From Dyella sp. SG609 (GTDB lineage Bacteria > Pseudomonadota > Gammaproteobacteria > Xanthomonadales > Rhodanobacteraceae), in assembly GCF_012275375.1 (NCBI RefSeq), contig NZ_JAAZQJ010000001.1, positions 620,001-684,000 of the forward strand: 64,000 nt of DNA. The letters are read 5' to 3'. The notes below the pieces were generated by a model. It was not told the DNA's origin. It ran no database searches and worked only from the letters and a program-made list of their open reading frames with translations. The position numbers were made by a program, and so were the translations under genes. Positions 37,469 to 50,427 of this stretch are shown here, one piece after another (within the stretch, counting starts at the first letter, position 1; every line of letters starts with the position of its first letter).

Positions 37469-38974
37469 TCAGCGATTGCCGCCGCGCGGACCGCCACGGC
37501 CGCCGCCCTGCGGACGCCCGCCGCCACCGCCATGACGGTTGCCGCCGCCCTGGCCGGAGCGATTGCCGCCGCCCTGGCCCGGACGCCCGCCACCGCCACC
37601 CTGGCCGCCCGGACGAGCGCCGCCGCTGCGTGCCTGCGGACGTCCACCCTTGCCGCCCTGGCCCTGGCCGCCACCGTAGCCACCACCGCCGCCGTAGCCG
37701 CGGTTGCCGCCACCACCGAAGCCGCCGTAGGGATTGCCGCCGCCCTGCGCCTGGCCGCCGGGGCCGCGCTTGCCGCCGCCACCGCTGCGGCGATTGCCGC
37801 CACCGTAGCCCTGGCCCTGGCCGCCGCCACCTTCGCGGCTTTCGCCGGCGAACCAGGTGCGCACCGAGGGCAGTTCCTGGCCCGGTGCGACGCCGCGCTT
37901 GCCGCCCGTCTTGCGGCGGCCGGCGTTCGCGTTCGGACCGCGCTCGGGACGGGCGACGTTGCCGTTCACTTCCTTGCCCGGACGGCGGCGCTGCTGCTTG
38001 CCGCGTGCCGGTTCCTCGCGGATGCGGTCGTAGGCGCGCAGCTCGCGCGCTTCGTCCTGGTAGGCGCCGCTCCACGCGCCGCCGGCGCCGCGCTCGGGGC
38101 GGTACTCGGTGACGTTGCGGCTGGCGCGGCGCTGATGCAGCACGGGGCTAAGGGTGAGCACCGGCTGCGGCGCGCCCAGCCCGCTGGCCTGGCGCAGTTC
38201 CTTCACCGCTTCTTCGCCCAGCGCCTCGCAGTCGCCGCGGCGCAGGGTGCGCGACAACTCCACGCTGCCGTAGCGGATGCGCTTGAGGCGGCTGACCAGG
38301 AAGCCCTGCGAATCCCACAGGCGGCGCACTTCGCGGTTGCGGCCTTCGCGGATCACCACGCGGAACCAGCTGTGGCTGCCGCCGCGGCTGATCACGGCGA
38401 TCTCGTCGAAGCGGGCGGGGCCGTCTTCCAGTTCCACGCCGGCCTTCAGCTTCTCGATGATTTCGTCCGGCACCTCGCCATGCACGCGGCACAGGTATTC
38501 GCGCACCAGGCCGCTGCGCGGATGCATCAGCGCATTGGCCAGCTCGCCGTCGGTGGTGAGCAGGAGCAGGCCGGTGGTGTTGATGTCCAGGCGGCCCACG
38601 GCGACCCAGCGCGCGCCCTTCAGGCGTGGCAGCTGCTCGAACACGGTGGGGCGGCCTTCGGGGTCTTCGCGGGTGGTCACCACGCCTTCGGGCTTGTGGT
38701 AGACCAGCACTTCGGTCTCGTCGCGGTTGTCGGTGGCGACCACGAACTGCTTGCCGTCCACCACCACGCGGTCGCCGGCGTGCACGCTGGCGCCGATGCC
38801 GGCGGCGCTGCCGTTGACTTCGACTTCGCCGGCCTGGATGCGCTGCTCGAGCATGCGGCGCGAGCCCAGGCCCGCGTTGGCCAGCACCTTGTGCAGGCGT
38901 TCTTCCAGGGCGGGCGCGTCGGTGGTGCGCGTGTCGCGCTTGAGGGTCAAAACGGATTTCTGCGGCGCATTCAT
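37469..38974 (-). CDS. rluB: 23S rRNA pseudouridine synthase RluB with long Arg/Gly-rich tail
   Basis: 501 residues. N-terminal S4 RNA-binding domain (ERLHKVLANAGLGSRRM), then the synthase domain with catalytic Asp in GRLDINTTGLLLLT. It makes a pseudouridine in helix 89 of 23S rRNA (E. coli U2605). From about residue 265 a ~235-residue tail is very rich in Gly, Arg and Gln (repeated GGGGG, RGG-like), roughly doubling the enzyme. Start codon overlaps the scpB stop (ATGA). Confidence 0.93.
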   Translation of the reverse strand: MNAPQKSVLTLKRDTRTTDAPALEERLHKVLANAGLGSRRMLEQRIQAGEVEVNGSAAGIGASVHAGDRVVVDGKQFVVATDNRDETEVLVYHKPEGVVTTREDPEGRPTVFEQLPRLKGARWVAVGRLDINTTGLLLLTTDGELANALMHPRSGLVREYLCRVHGEVPDEIIEKLKAGVELEDGPARFDEIAVISRGGSHSWFRVVIREGRNREVRRLWDSQGFLVSRLKRIRYGSVELSRTLRRGDCEALGEEAVKELRQASGLGAPQPVLTLSPVLHQRRASRNVTEYRPERGAGGAWSGAYQDEARELRAYDRIREEPARGKQQRRRPGKEVNGNVARPERGPNANAGRRKTGGKRGVAPGQELPSVRTWFAGESREGGGGQGQGYGGGNRRSGGGGKRGPGGQAQGGGNPYGGFGGGGNRGYGGGGGYGGGQGQGGKGGRPQARSGGARPGGQGGGGGRPGQGGGNRSGQGGGNRHGGGGGRPQGGGRGGPRGGNR

Positions 38975-39930
38975 GCGCGGTACTCCTCGGTGTCTTTCGT
39001 GGCGTCGCCATCGCTGGCGTCCGCTTCGTCCGCTGCCTCGGCGGCAGTGGGGGTGGATGATGCGGCGGGGTGCTCCTCGCCGGTGACGGGAGCCGCGGCC
39101 TCGACGGCCGCGGCCTCCTGGTGTTCTTCGACCGGCGCGGCGGGCGCGGCCGGTTCGGCGACTTCGCCGGCGGCTTCCGGCTGGCCCGCGACGTGGAATT
39201 CCTCTTCGCCTTCGGTGCGGCCGGGTGCCTCGTCTTCGTTGCTGGAGCTTGCTTCGGCGCCGTTCTCTTCGGCCTGAGCTTCTACTTCGGCCTGAGCTTC
39301 TGCTTCAGCGCGGGCGCGTTCCTCGGCCTCGGCTTCCGGGTCGATCGGCAGGTCGCGGATCACGCGCGCCGGCAGGTCTTCGATAAAGCGCAGCTGCGGG
39401 TCTTCCATGTCGCGGATTTCCGACAGCGGCGGCAGCTCGTCCAGCGACTTCAGGTTGAAGTAGTCGAGGAAGGCGCGGGTGGTGCCGAACAGCGCGGGCT
39501 TGCCGGGCACGTCGCGGTAGCCGACCACGCGGATCCACTCGCGCTCCTCCATCGTCTTGATGATGTTGGAGGACACCACCACGCCGCGGATCTGCTCGAT
39601 CTCCGGGCGGGTGATCGGCTGGCGGTAGGCGATCAGCGCCAGCGTTTCCAGCAGGGCGCGCGAATAGCGGCTGGGTTTTTCCGTCCACATGCGCGAGATC
39701 CACGGATGGACCTCCTGGCGCACCTGGTAGCGGAAGCCCGAAGCCACCTCGCGCAGCTCGACACCGCGGCCGGCGCAGTCTTCCGCCAGCGCTTCCAGCG
39801 CACGCGACAGCTGCTCGCGGTCGACCTCGTCTTCCTCGCCGAAGAGGTCGCCCAGCTGCTGCACGGTGAGCGGCTGGGTGGCGGCGAGCAGGGCCGCCTC
39901 GATGATGTTCTTCAGTTGCTCGATCTGCAT
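38971..39930 (-). CDS. scpB: Segregation and condensation protein B, with acidic tail
   Basis: 319 residues. Two winged-helix modules (start IEQLKNIIEAALLAATQPLTVQQL, later ETLALIAYRQPITRPEIEQIRG) bind ScpA and the SMC heads. From about residue 195 the protein continues as a low-complexity tail rich in Glu and Ala, giving 319 instead of about 200 residues. Downstream rluB overlaps by 4 nt; scpA lies 51 bp upstream. Confidence 0.95.
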   Translation of the reverse strand: MQIEQLKNIIEAALLAATQPLTVQQLGDLFGEEDEVDREQLSRALEALAEDCAGRGVELREVASGFRYQVRQEVHPWISRMWTEKPSRYSRALLETLALIAYRQPITRPEIEQIRGVVVSSNIIKTMEEREWIRVVGYRDVPGKPALFGTTRAFLDYFNLKSLDELPPLSEIRDMEDPQLRFIEDLPARVIRDLPIDPEAEAEERARAEAEAQAEVEAQAEENGAEASSSNEDEAPGRTEGEEEFHVAGQPEAAGEVAEPAAPAAPVEEHQEAAAVEAAAPVTGEEHPAASSTPTAAEAADEADASDGDATKDTEEYRA

Positions 39931-39981
39931 GGCCTGATCGGTTGAGGATGCTCGGTTGAGAGTGCCTGGATGGGTTCGGGG

Positions 39982-40884
39982 TCAGTCGGCGGCGGACGCC
40001 TGCGCGGGCGTGTCGTCTTCGACGGATTCCTCGGCCTGGGTGACCTTCGCCTTCACATAGATCGGAGCCAGCGGCTCCTCCTGCACGATTTCCACCAGCA
40101 TTTCCTTGGCCAGTTCCAGCATGGCCAGGAAGGTGACCACCACGCCGAGCCGCCCTTCGCTGGGGTCGAACAGTGTCTCGAAGCGGTGAAAGCTGGCGTC
40201 GCCGAGCTTGCCCAGCAGCTCGCCCATGCGCTGGCGCACGCTCAGCGCCTCGCGCCGGATGGCGTGATGCCCGAAAAGCTCGGCGCGATGCAGCACGTCC
40301 TTCAGCGCCAGCAGCAGTTCCTTCAGGTCCAGCGGCGGCGGCAGCTTGATCACGGTGCGCTCGCCGCTGTCGGCGTGCACCACCACCGTGTCGCGCTCGA
40401 CGCGGGGCAGGGCGTCGATGTCCTCCGCCGCGCGCTTGAAGCGCTCGTATTCCTGCAGCCGGCGCACCAGCTCGGCGCGCGGATCTTCCTCGACGCCTTC
40501 TTCCACCGGTGGCCGCGGCAGCAGCAGCCGCGACTTGATCTCAGCCAGGATCGCGGCCATCAGCAGGTATTCGGCGGCCAGCTCCAGCCGCATGTCCCGC
40601 ATCATGTCGATGTATTCCAGATACTGCCGGGTGATCTCGGCGATCGGGATGTCCAGGATGTCCAGGTTCTGCCGGCGGATCAGGTACAGCAGCAGGTCCA
40701 GCGGGCCTTCGAACGCCTCCAGGATGACTTCCAGCGCATCCGGCGGGATGTACAGGTCCTGCGGCATCTGCAGCACGGGTTCGCCGCGCACGATGGCCAG
40801 CGGCATTTCCTGCTGTTGCGGTACCGACGCGAAAGCGTCCTGCGGTGCTGCCACCGGCTGAGGCTCGACTGGCTCAGTGCTCAT
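39982..40884 (-). CDS. scpA: Segregation and condensation protein A (kleisin)
   Basis: 300 residues. The core FEGPLDLLLYLIRRQNLDILDIPIAEITRQY is the kleisin N-terminal signature; the C-terminal winged helix (VVVTFLAMLELAKEMLVEI) binds the SMC head. With ScpB and SMC it compacts and separates chromosomes. ATG at 40884 chosen (a TTG precedes it in frame); no strong ribosome-binding site is visible. Confidence 0.95.
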   Translation of the reverse strand: MSTEPVEPQPVAAPQDAFASVPQQQEMPLAIVRGEPVLQMPQDLYIPPDALEVILEAFEGPLDLLLYLIRRQNLDILDIPIAEITRQYLEYIDMMRDMRLELAAEYLLMAAILAEIKSRLLLPRPPVEEGVEEDPRAELVRRLQEYERFKRAAEDIDALPRVERDTVVVHADSGERTVIKLPPPLDLKELLLALKDVLHRAELFGHHAIRREALSVRQRMGELLGKLGDASFHRFETLFDPSEGRLGVVVTFLAMLELAKEMLVEIVQEEPLAPIYVKAKVTQAEESVEDDTPAQASAAD

Positions 40885-41711
40885 CAATGCATGTCGTTGG
40901 GCCGCCCATGACGGCTTGCAGTGCGTTCAACACGTTCGGAACCGTTCGATTCCACCGGCATTCGCTGAGGCTGTCCCCCGCTCTCGGGCGGCGGCCATCC
41001 GGCGGTCACCCGTGAAACTCCTTGAGGCTCGATCACCACGGGCGCTCTGGCGTCCGTCACGGCCTTGCATGATGAAACCGCGCCTGCGGCGGCATCGGTC
41101 AGGCTGGCCGTGAACAATTCCTGCAACCGGACCGGGAGGCAATCCACGGCGAACGGCAAGCCGGGCCGCGCGTTGAACTGCGCCACGGCGTGAACAGGAG
41201 GTCTGCTGGGTGTCGGGCGGGTGCTCCGGCGGCGTCTGGCTCGAACGGCAGGCGCACCCTGTAACCCACGTGCGATCAAGGTTAACGGCTGCATGCGGCC
41301 AAGTCCAGTATGCGTACGGCCTACCAAGCGTGCGGGTGCATCGGCAGAATGCCGCGGATGCGTGGTTTGGAAGGGCTCGATCGTCCACGTCGCAAGGGCA
41401 GCATGTGACCCGCCGCGTCTGGCCTGGGCGTCGGCGCCGATGCAATGGAAACGCTCGATGGAAGCGACACAGCTTCAAGGCGCCCGCAAAACGGCGGGAA
41501 ATGGCCGAATCCCGCGTGCCGGTGGGTTCCGGGCGCGTCGCCGGCAGAATATTACGACGTGGCACGGCGCTTGCTTTACGCCACGGTAAGGGCAGTTTGA
41601 TCGGCGCGGGGATAGGCCGCATGCGCGGCGGGGGTCCATTTCACGGGCACTAGTGCCTGCCGCGAATAAGTTGGATGACGCTGCACGGCAGCGGGGATGG
41701 GAGGGAAAGGC
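40885..41711. other. 827-bp region without a recognisable gene
   Basis: Divergent gap between scpA and the PilZ gene. Open frames exist on both strands (for example a 147-codon minus-strand frame ending at 40884) but none has a ribosome-binding site or family resemblance. A 12-bp palindrome GGCACTAGTGCC lies at 41646-41657. Possibly a decayed gene. Confidence 0.5.
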
Positions 41712-42080
41712 ATGACCAAAGCCGGCGGCAAGCACCATAACGATGGTCCGGAGCAGCTGCGCCCCGCGCGGATGCGCATCGAGACGACCGTACTGATGAG
41801 CCGCGGCAGCCAGTCACAGCCGACGGAACTGGTAGACATCTCGGCCACCGGCGCGCTGCTGCGCCGCCCGCTGGGATGGCAGGGCGAAGTAGGGCAGAGC
41901 TGGATGCTGGACATGATTTTCGGCCACGACCTGCACATCCATCTGGAGGCCCAGGTGAAGCGCATCTCGGACCGGCACATCGGTTTCGCGTACACGCGCA
42001 TACCGGAGGACAAGCAGGTTCCGCTATGGAATCTGCTGGGCGGCTACGCCGACATCCTGGAGACGTGGCACGACGATTGA
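41712..42080 (+). CDS. PilZ-domain protein
   Basis: 122 residues. RPARMR near residue 17 and DISATGALL near residue 43 correspond to the RxxxR and D/NxSxxG elements with which PilZ domains bind c-di-GMP, and the rest forms the expected beta barrel. GAGGGAAAGG precedes the ATG. A single-domain effector likely acting on motility, adhesion or polysaccharide; partner unknown. Confidence 0.82.
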   Translation: MTKAGGKHHNDGPEQLRPARMRIETTVLMSRGSQSQPTELVDISATGALLRRPLGWQGEVGQSWMLDMIFGHDLHIHLEAQVKRISDRHIGFAYTRIPEDKQVPLWNLLGGYADILETWHDD

Positions 42081-42196
42081 TTCGTCGCGGCAGCCGCTGG
42101 CGGAATCCCGCGTGGATCGGCGCGGGCGAGGCAGCCTGGAGCCTGTCCGAACTCCCTGGGGAGGACAGGCTCCTCGCTGGTTCATGAGTTGATCCA

Positions 42197-43885
42197 TCAG
42201 GCCGCCGAGGCGGCCGGCTTCTTCTCGTCGCGCAGTTCGCGGCGGAGGATCTTGCCCACATTGCTCTTGGGCAGCGCATCGCGGAATTCGATCAGCTTGG
42301 GCCGCTTGTAGCCGGTGAGGTTGGCGCGGCAGAACTCCTTCAGCGCTTCCTCCGTCAGGTTCGGGTCCTTGCGCACCACGAACAGCTTCACCACTTCGCC
42401 GGAATGCTCGTCCGGCACGCCCACCGCGGCCACTTCGGCCACGCCGGGGTGGGTCATGACGATGTCCTCGACCTCGTTCGGATACACGTTGAAGCCGGAC
42501 ACCAGGATCATGTCCTTCTTGCGATCGACGATATAGACGTAGCCATTCTCGTCCATGCGCGCGATGTCGCCGGTGTGCAGCCAGCCGTCGGTGCCCAGCA
42601 CCTTGGCGGTCTCGTCCGGGCGCTGCCAGTAGCCCTGCATCACCTGCGGGCCTTTCACCATCAGCTCGCCCACTTCGCCGAACGGCAGCGGCTGGCCTTC
42701 CTCGGACCAGATCGCCACGTCGGTGGAAGGAATCGGCAGGCCGATCGAGGCGTTGTAGTCCTTCAGGTCCAGCGGATTGATGCAGGCCGCGGGCGAGGTC
42801 TCGGTCAGGCCGTAGGCTTCGGCCAGGGTCACGCCGGTGACTTTCTTCCAGCGCTCGGCCACGGCGCGCTGCACGGCCATGCCGCCGCCCAGGCTCAGGT
42901 GCAGGCGCGAGAAATCGACCTGGTCGAAGCCCGGCGTGTTGAGCAGGCCGTTGAACAGCGTGTTGACGCCGGTGAGCGCGGTGAAGCGCGACTTCTTCAG
43001 TTCCTTGACGAAGGCCGGCATGTCGCGCGGATTGGTGATCAGCCAGTTCAGGCCGCCCAGGCGCGTGAACACCAGGCCGTTCGCCGTGAGCGAAAAGATG
43101 TGATACAGCGGCAGGGCGGTGATGATGACCTCTTCGCCCTCCTTGGCATTGGTGCCGATCCAGGCACCCGCCTGCAGCATGTTCGCCACCATGTTGCCGT
43201 GCGACAGCATGGCGCCCTTGGCCACGCCGGTGGTGCCGCCGGTGTACTGCAGGAAGGCCAGGTCGTCGTGGGTGAGCTCGACTTTCGGCGCCTGATGCGC
43301 GGCGCCCTGCGCCAGCGCGTCGCGGAAGCGCACGGCCTGCGGCAGGTGGTAGTCGGGCACCATCTTCTTGACGTACTTGACTACCAGGTTCATCACCTTG
43401 CCCTTCAGGCCGAGCAGGTCGCCCAGGCCCGTGGTGACGATGTGCCTGACCTGTGTCTCGGCCACCACCTGCTGCACGGTGGCGCCGAAGTTGTCCATCA
43501 CCACCAGCGCCTTGGCGCCGGCGTCTTCGAGCTGGTGCTTAAGTTCGCGCGCGGTGTACAGCGGGTTGGTGTTGACCACCACCAGGCCGGCGCGCAGCGC
43601 GCCGAACAGCGCGATGGGGTACTGCAGCACGTTGGGCATCATGATCGCGATGCGGTCGCCCTTGACCAGCTTCAACACGCCGGTGAGGTAGCCGGCGAAG
43701 TGGCGGCTCAGCTCGTCGATCTCGCCGTAGCTCAGCTCCTTGCCGAAGCTGTGGAAGGCGGGGCGGTCGCGGAACTTCGCGAAGGCTTCCTCCAGCACCG
43801 CGGCGACGGAAGCGTAGGCATTGAGATCGATCTGCGCGGGTACGCCTTCCGGATAATTAGCCAGCCACGGACGCTCGTTGCTCAT
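42197..43885 (-). CDS. fadD: Long-chain fatty acid-CoA ligase
   Basis: 562 residues. The AMP-binding P-loop [18 protein letters not shown], the later YGLTETSP and [27 protein letters not shown] are those of FadD-type acyl-CoA synthetases. Activates fatty acids entering beta-oxidation. ATG at 43885 (MSNERPW) is used rather than an earlier one at 43930. Monocistronic. Confidence 0.95.
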   Translation of the reverse strand: MSNERPWLANYPEGVPAQIDLNAYASVAAVLEEAFAKFRDRPAFHSFGKELSYGEIDELSRHFAGYLTGVLKLVKGDRIAIMMPNVLQYPIALFGALRAGLVVVNTNPLYTARELKHQLEDAGAKALVVMDNFGATVQQVVAETQVRHIVTTGLGDLLGLKGKVMNLVVKYVKKMVPDYHLPQAVRFRDALAQGAAHQAPKVELTHDDLAFLQYTGGTTGVAKGAMLSHGNMVANMLQAGAWIGTNAKEGEEVIITALPLYHIFSLTANGLVFTRLGGLNWLITNPRDMPAFVKELKKSRFTALTGVNTLFNGLLNTPGFDQVDFSRLHLSLGGGMAVQRAVAERWKKVTGVTLAEAYGLTETSPAACINPLDLKDYNASIGLPIPSTDVAIWSEEGQPLPFGEVGELMVKGPQVMQGYWQRPDETAKVLGTDGWLHTGDIARMDENGYVYIVDRKKDMILVSGFNVYPNEVEDIVMTHPGVAEVAAVGVPDEHSGEVVKLFVVRKDPNLTEEALKEFCRANLTGYKRPKLIEFRDALPKSNVGKILRRELRDEKKPAASAA

Positions 43886-44019
43886 GTTGTATCCCTGCTC
43901 CTGGTATCGAATGCCGCCGCTCGCGCGCATGGGGCATCATGGTCACAGGGCATTGGAGCATACGCCCGCGTACAGCGGCAAGCCGCGTTGCAGCGGGTTT
44001 TTCGAGGGGTGATCGGTCG

Positions 44020-44454
44020 ATGCGCAAGCTTGTTTTTCTGCTGTTTTTCGCCGTGCTGGCGATGGCCCTGGCCGGCTGCCGGCGCGCGCCCGACGAGGTG
44101 CGCATCCGCCAGTCCATCGAGGCCGCGCGCACCGCCGCGGCCGACGCCGATGCCGGCGCGCTCACCGGCGTGCTGAGCGAGGACTTCGACGGCAACGGCG
44201 GCGCCATGAGCGCCAAGGACCTGGGCAATCTGCTGCGCCTGGCGAAGTTCCGCGGCGAGAGCGTGCATGCGGTGCTCGGCCCGATCGAGGTGGAGCCGCG
44301 CGGCGACCGCTACGTGGCGCGCTTTACCGTCACCCTGGGCAGCGGCGGCAAGCTGTTCCCGGCGGAACTGGGCATGTTCAAGGTGGAGACGGGCTGGCGC
44401 AGGGAAGGGCGCGAGTGGCGCTGCTTTACCGCGAGCTGGGAACAGCAGCTGTAA
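44020..44454 (+). CDS. Putative lipoprotein
   Basis: 144 residues. N-terminal RKLVFLLFFAVLAMALAGC is a lipoprotein signal with lipobox LAGC (Cys20). The mature part, beginning RRAPDEVRIRQSIEAARTAAADADAGALTGVLSEDF, looks like a small NTF2/SnoaL-like helix-and-sheet domain, but this is uncertain. GAGGGGTGA lies before the ATG. Function unknown. Confidence 0.75.
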   Translation: MRKLVFLLFFAVLAMALAGCRRAPDEVRIRQSIEAARTAAADADAGALTGVLSEDFDGNGGAMSAKDLGNLLRLAKFRGESVHAVLGPIEVEPRGDRYVARFTVTLGSGGKLFPAELGMFKVETGWRREGREWRCFTASWEQQL

Positions 44455-44464
44455 GCCGTCCCAA

Positions 44465-44494
44465 AAAGAACGCCGCCTGAGGGCGGCGTTCTTT
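44465..44494. terminator. Bidirectional terminator lipoprotein / acnA
   Basis: AAAGAACGCCGCC (44465-44477) and its complement (44482-44494) form a 13-bp stem with A and T flanks between convergent genes. Confidence 0.88.
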
Positions 44495-44515
44495 CAAGCG
44501 TTGGGAACGAAGGCC

Positions 44516-47266
<2,751 letters not shown>

Positions 47267-47617
47267 GGGTTGAACTCCTGTTGCTTGGGGTCGCGGCGCT
47301 GAGGTGGCGTCGCTGGGGGATCCTAGGGCAGCCGGCGTGAGCATCGGGCGCAAACAAGCCCTTCCGTTCTGCCGATTCCGGGGAGTTTGAGGCAAACGGC
47401 GCTACGCGCAAGTTACCGGGCGGGCGATTTGCCGTTGCCGTCATTGCAAGATATCGAACGCAGGCGGAAACAACGTCTTGCGTTGCGGCAGATGGCCTGC
47501 GGCTGGCAAAATGAGCGGCTGAAACGACCTCCGGAAGCGGCTTGGGGACTGGCTTTGCGGCCTCCTGCCAACTCGGGTGACGTTCCGCTTCCCGCCACGC
47601 CAACGGACGAGAACCAC
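47267..47617. promoter_or_regulatory. acnA/acnB divergent promoter region
   Basis: 351 bases between the two aconitase starts, no gene. It must carry promoters for both enzymes, but I cannot identify specific boxes. Confidence 0.4.
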
Positions 47618-50209
47618 ATGCTCAACGCCTATCGCCAACACGTCGCCGAGCGCGCCGCCCTCGGGATCCCCGCGCTGCCGCTGACGGCCCAGCAGACCGC
47701 CGACCTGATCGAGCTGCTGAAGAACCCGCCCGCCGGCGAGGAGGCCTTCCTGGTCGACCTGATCAGCAACCGCGTGCCGGCCGGCGTGGACGACGCGGCC
47801 AAGGTCAAGGCCTCGTACCTGGCCGCCGTGGCGTTCGGCAAGGAAGCCTGCCCGCTGCTCAGCCGCGAGAAGGCCACCGAACTGCTCGGCACCATGCTGG
47901 GCGGCTACAACATCCATCCGCTGATCGAACTGCTGGACGACGCGCAGGTGGGCGGCATCGCCGCCGATGCGCTGAAGAAGACCTTGCTGATGTTCGACTC
48001 CTTCCACGACGTGAAGGAAAAGGCCGACAAGGGCAATGCCAACGCCAAGAGCGTGCTGCAGAGCTGGGCCGACGCCGAGTGGTTCACCAGCCGTCCGGAA
48101 GTGCCGCCGAGCCTGACCATCACCGTGTTCAAGGTGCCGGGCGAGACCAACACCGACGACCTGTCGCCGGCCCCCGACGCCACCACCCGCCCGGACATCC
48201 CGCTGCACGCGCTGGCCATGCTGAAGAACAAGCGCGAAGGCGCGCCGTTCCAGCCGGAAGAAGACGGCAAGCGCGGCCCGATCCAGCAGATCCAGGACCT
48301 GGCCAGGCAGGGCCACCTGGTGGCCTACGTGGGCGACGTGGTCGGCACCGGCTCCAGCCGCAAGTCCGCCACCAACTCGGTGCTGTGGTGGACCGGCGAG
48401 GACATCCCCTTCATCCCGAACAAGCGCTTCGGCGGCGTGTGCCTGGGCAGCAAGATCGCCCCGATCTTCTACAACACCATGGAAGACGCCGGCGCGCTGC
48501 CGATCGAGCTCGACGTGTCGAAGATGGACATGGGCGACGTGGTCGAGCTGCGCCCGTACGAGGGCAAGGCGCTGAAGAACGGCGAGGTGATCGCCGAGTT
48601 CCAGGTGAAGTCCGACGTGCTGTTCGACGAAGTGCGCGCCGGCGGCCGCATTCCGCTGATCATCGGCCGCGGCCTCACCGCCAAGGCGCGCGAGGCGCTG
48701 GGCCTGGCTCCGTCCACGCTGTTCCGCCTGCCGCAGAACCCGGCCGACACCGGCAAGGGCTACACCCTGGCGCAGAAGATGGTCGGCCGCGCCTGCGGCC
48801 TGGCCGAAGGCGAGGGCGTGCGCCCGGGCACCTATTGCGAGCCGAAGATGACCTCGGTCGGTTCGCAGGACACCACCGGCCCGATGACCCGCGACGAGCT
48901 GAAGGACCTGGCCTGCCTGGGCTTCTCGGCCGACCTGGTGATGCAGTCGTTCTGCCACACCGCGGCGTATCCGAAGCCGGTCGACGTGAAGACCCACCAC
49001 GAGCTGCCCGCCTTCATCTCCACCCGCGGCGGCATCAGCCTGCGTCCGGGCGACGGCGTCATCCACTCCTGGCTCAACCGCATGCTGCTGCCCGACACCG
49101 TCGGCACCGGCGGCGACAGCCACACGCGCTTCCCGATCGGCATCTCCTTCCCGGCCGGCTCCGGCCTGGTGGCCTTCGCCGCCGCCACCGGCGTGATGCC
49201 GCTGGACATGCCCGAGTCGGTGCTGGTGCGCTTCAAGGGCGAGCTGCAGCCGGGCGTTACGCTGCGCGACCTGGTCAATGCGATTCCGCTGTATGCCATC
49301 AAGCAGGGCCTGCTCACCGTGGCCAAGCAGGGCAAGCAGAACATCTTCTCCGGCCGCATCCTGGAGATCGAAGGCCTGCCGAACCTGAAGGTGGAGCAGG
49401 CGTTCGAGCTGTCCGACGCCTCGGCCGAGCGCTCCGCCGCCGGCTGCACGGTGCGCCTGGACAAGGCGCCGATCATCGAATACCTCAACAGCAACATCAC
49501 CCTGCTGAAGTACATGATCGCCCAGGGCTACCAGGACGCCCGCTCGCTGTCCCGCCGCATCAAGAAGATGGAAGAGTGGCTGGCCAACCCGCAGCTGCTG
49601 GAGCCGGATGCGGACGCCGAGTACGCCGCGGTGATCGAGATCGACCTGGCCGACGTGCACGAGCCGATCGTGGCCTGCCCGAACGACCCGGACGACGTGA
49701 AGTCGCTGTCCGACGTGGCCGGCGCGAAGATCGACGAGGTGTTCATCGGTTCCTGCATGACGAATATCGGCCACTTCCGCGCGGCGTCGAAGCTGCTGGA
49801 AGGCAAGCGCGATATCCCGACCCGCCTATGGGTGGCTCCGCCGACCAAGATGGACCAGCAGCAGCTCACCGAGGAAGGCCACTACGGCGTGCTCGGCACT
49901 GCCGGCGCGCGCATGGAAATGCCGGGCTGCTCGCTGTGCATGGGCAACCAGGCGCAGGTGCGCGAAGGCGCCACGGTGATGTCCACCAGCACGCGCAACT
50001 TCCCCAACCGCCTGGGCAAGAACACCAACGTGTACCTCGGCTCGGCGGAACTGGCGGCGATCTGCTCGCGCCTGGGCCGCATCCCGACCAAGGAGGAGTA
50101 CATGGCGGACATCGGCGTGATCAATGCGAATGGCGAGAAGATCTATCGCTATATGAACTTCGATCAGATTGCCGATTTCAAGCAGGTCGCGGATACCGTC
50201 GACGCTTAA
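47618..50209 (+). CDS. acnB: Aconitate hydratase B
   Basis: 863 residues, the AcnB length, with the HEAT-like N-terminal domain 1 ([20 protein letters not shown]) followed by the swivel domain and the catalytic core; cluster ligands include [13 protein letters not shown] and [11 protein letters not shown]. The major TCA-cycle aconitase in many gammaproteobacteria. ATG at 47618 is used; the frame is open further upstream but without family similarity. Confidence 0.97.
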   Translation: MLNAYRQHVAERAALGIPALPLTAQQTADLIELLKNPPAGEEAFLVDLISNRVPAGVDDAAKVKASYLAAVAFGKEACPLLSREKATELLGTMLGGYNIHPLIELLDDAQVGGIAADALKKTLLMFDSFHDVKEKADKGNANAKSVLQSWADAEWFTSRPEVPPSLTITVFKVPGETNTDDLSPAPDATTRPDIPLHALAMLKNKREGAPFQPEEDGKRGPIQQIQDLARQGHLVAYVGDVVGTGSSRKSATNSVLWWTGEDIPFIPNKRFGGVCLGSKIAPIFYNTMEDAGALPIELDVSKMDMGDVVELRPYEGKALKNGEVIAEFQVKSDVLFDEVRAGGRIPLIIGRGLTAKAREALGLAPSTLFRLPQNPADTGKGYTLAQKMVGRACGLAEGEGVRPGTYCEPKMTSVGSQDTTGPMTRDELKDLACLGFSADLVMQSFCHTAAYPKPVDVKTHHELPAFISTRGGISLRPGDGVIHSWLNRMLLPDTVGTGGDSHTRFPIGISFPAGSGLVAFAAATGVMPLDMPESVLVRFKGELQPGVTLRDLVNAIPLYAIKQGLLTVAKQGKQNIFSGRILEIEGLPNLKVEQAFELSDASAERSAAGCTVRLDKAPIIEYLNSNITLLKYMIAQGYQDARSLSRRIKKMEEWLANPQLLEPDADAEYAAVIEIDLADVHEPIVACPNDPDDVKSLSDVAGAKIDEVFIGSCMTNIGHFRAASKLLEGKRDIPTRLWVAPPTKMDQQQLTEEGHYGVLGTAGARMEMPGCSLCMGNQAQVREGATVMSTSTRNFPNRLGKNTNVYLGSAELAAICSRLGRIPTKEEYMADIGVINANGEKIYRYMNFDQIADFKQVADTVDA

Positions 50210-50218
50210 TCGTGGAAT

Positions 50219-50336
50219 CCTTCTCCCAACGGGAGAAGGTGGCGGCAGCCGGATGAGGGTTCGGCCGGAGCGGCGCACATCACTCTTGCGCTCCGGCCGT
50301 ACCCTCACCCCAACCCCTCTCCCGATGGGAGAGGGG
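50219..50336. repeat. Two dispersed hairpins after acnB
   Basis: First stem 50219-50227 with 50231-50239 (loop AAC), continuing into a 25-nt segment identical, inverted, to 13591-13615. Second stem 50314-50323 with 50327-50336 (10 bp, loop GAT), preceded by CCCTCACCCCAA. Between them GGCCGGAGCG and CGCTCCGGCC pair. Probably the terminator region of acnB. Confidence 0.7.
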
Positions 50337-50427
50337 CTTTCAAGAGCCCGGCCCCGTGCCGGGCTTCGTCGTTTATGCTTTGCGCCGCCTCGATGCGGGG
50401 CTTCGGCGGCGAGGCGCGGGCAGCAGG

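Noticed and set aside
37469-38180. Gly/Arg-rich coding tract considered as a minisatellite misread as gene
   Set aside because: The frame is continuous with the RluB enzyme domain and codons vary within the repeats, so it is a real coding tail.
40884-41327. 147-codon minus-strand frame next to scpA
   Set aside because: No ribosome-binding site or recognisable domain; composition is no better than other frames in the gap.
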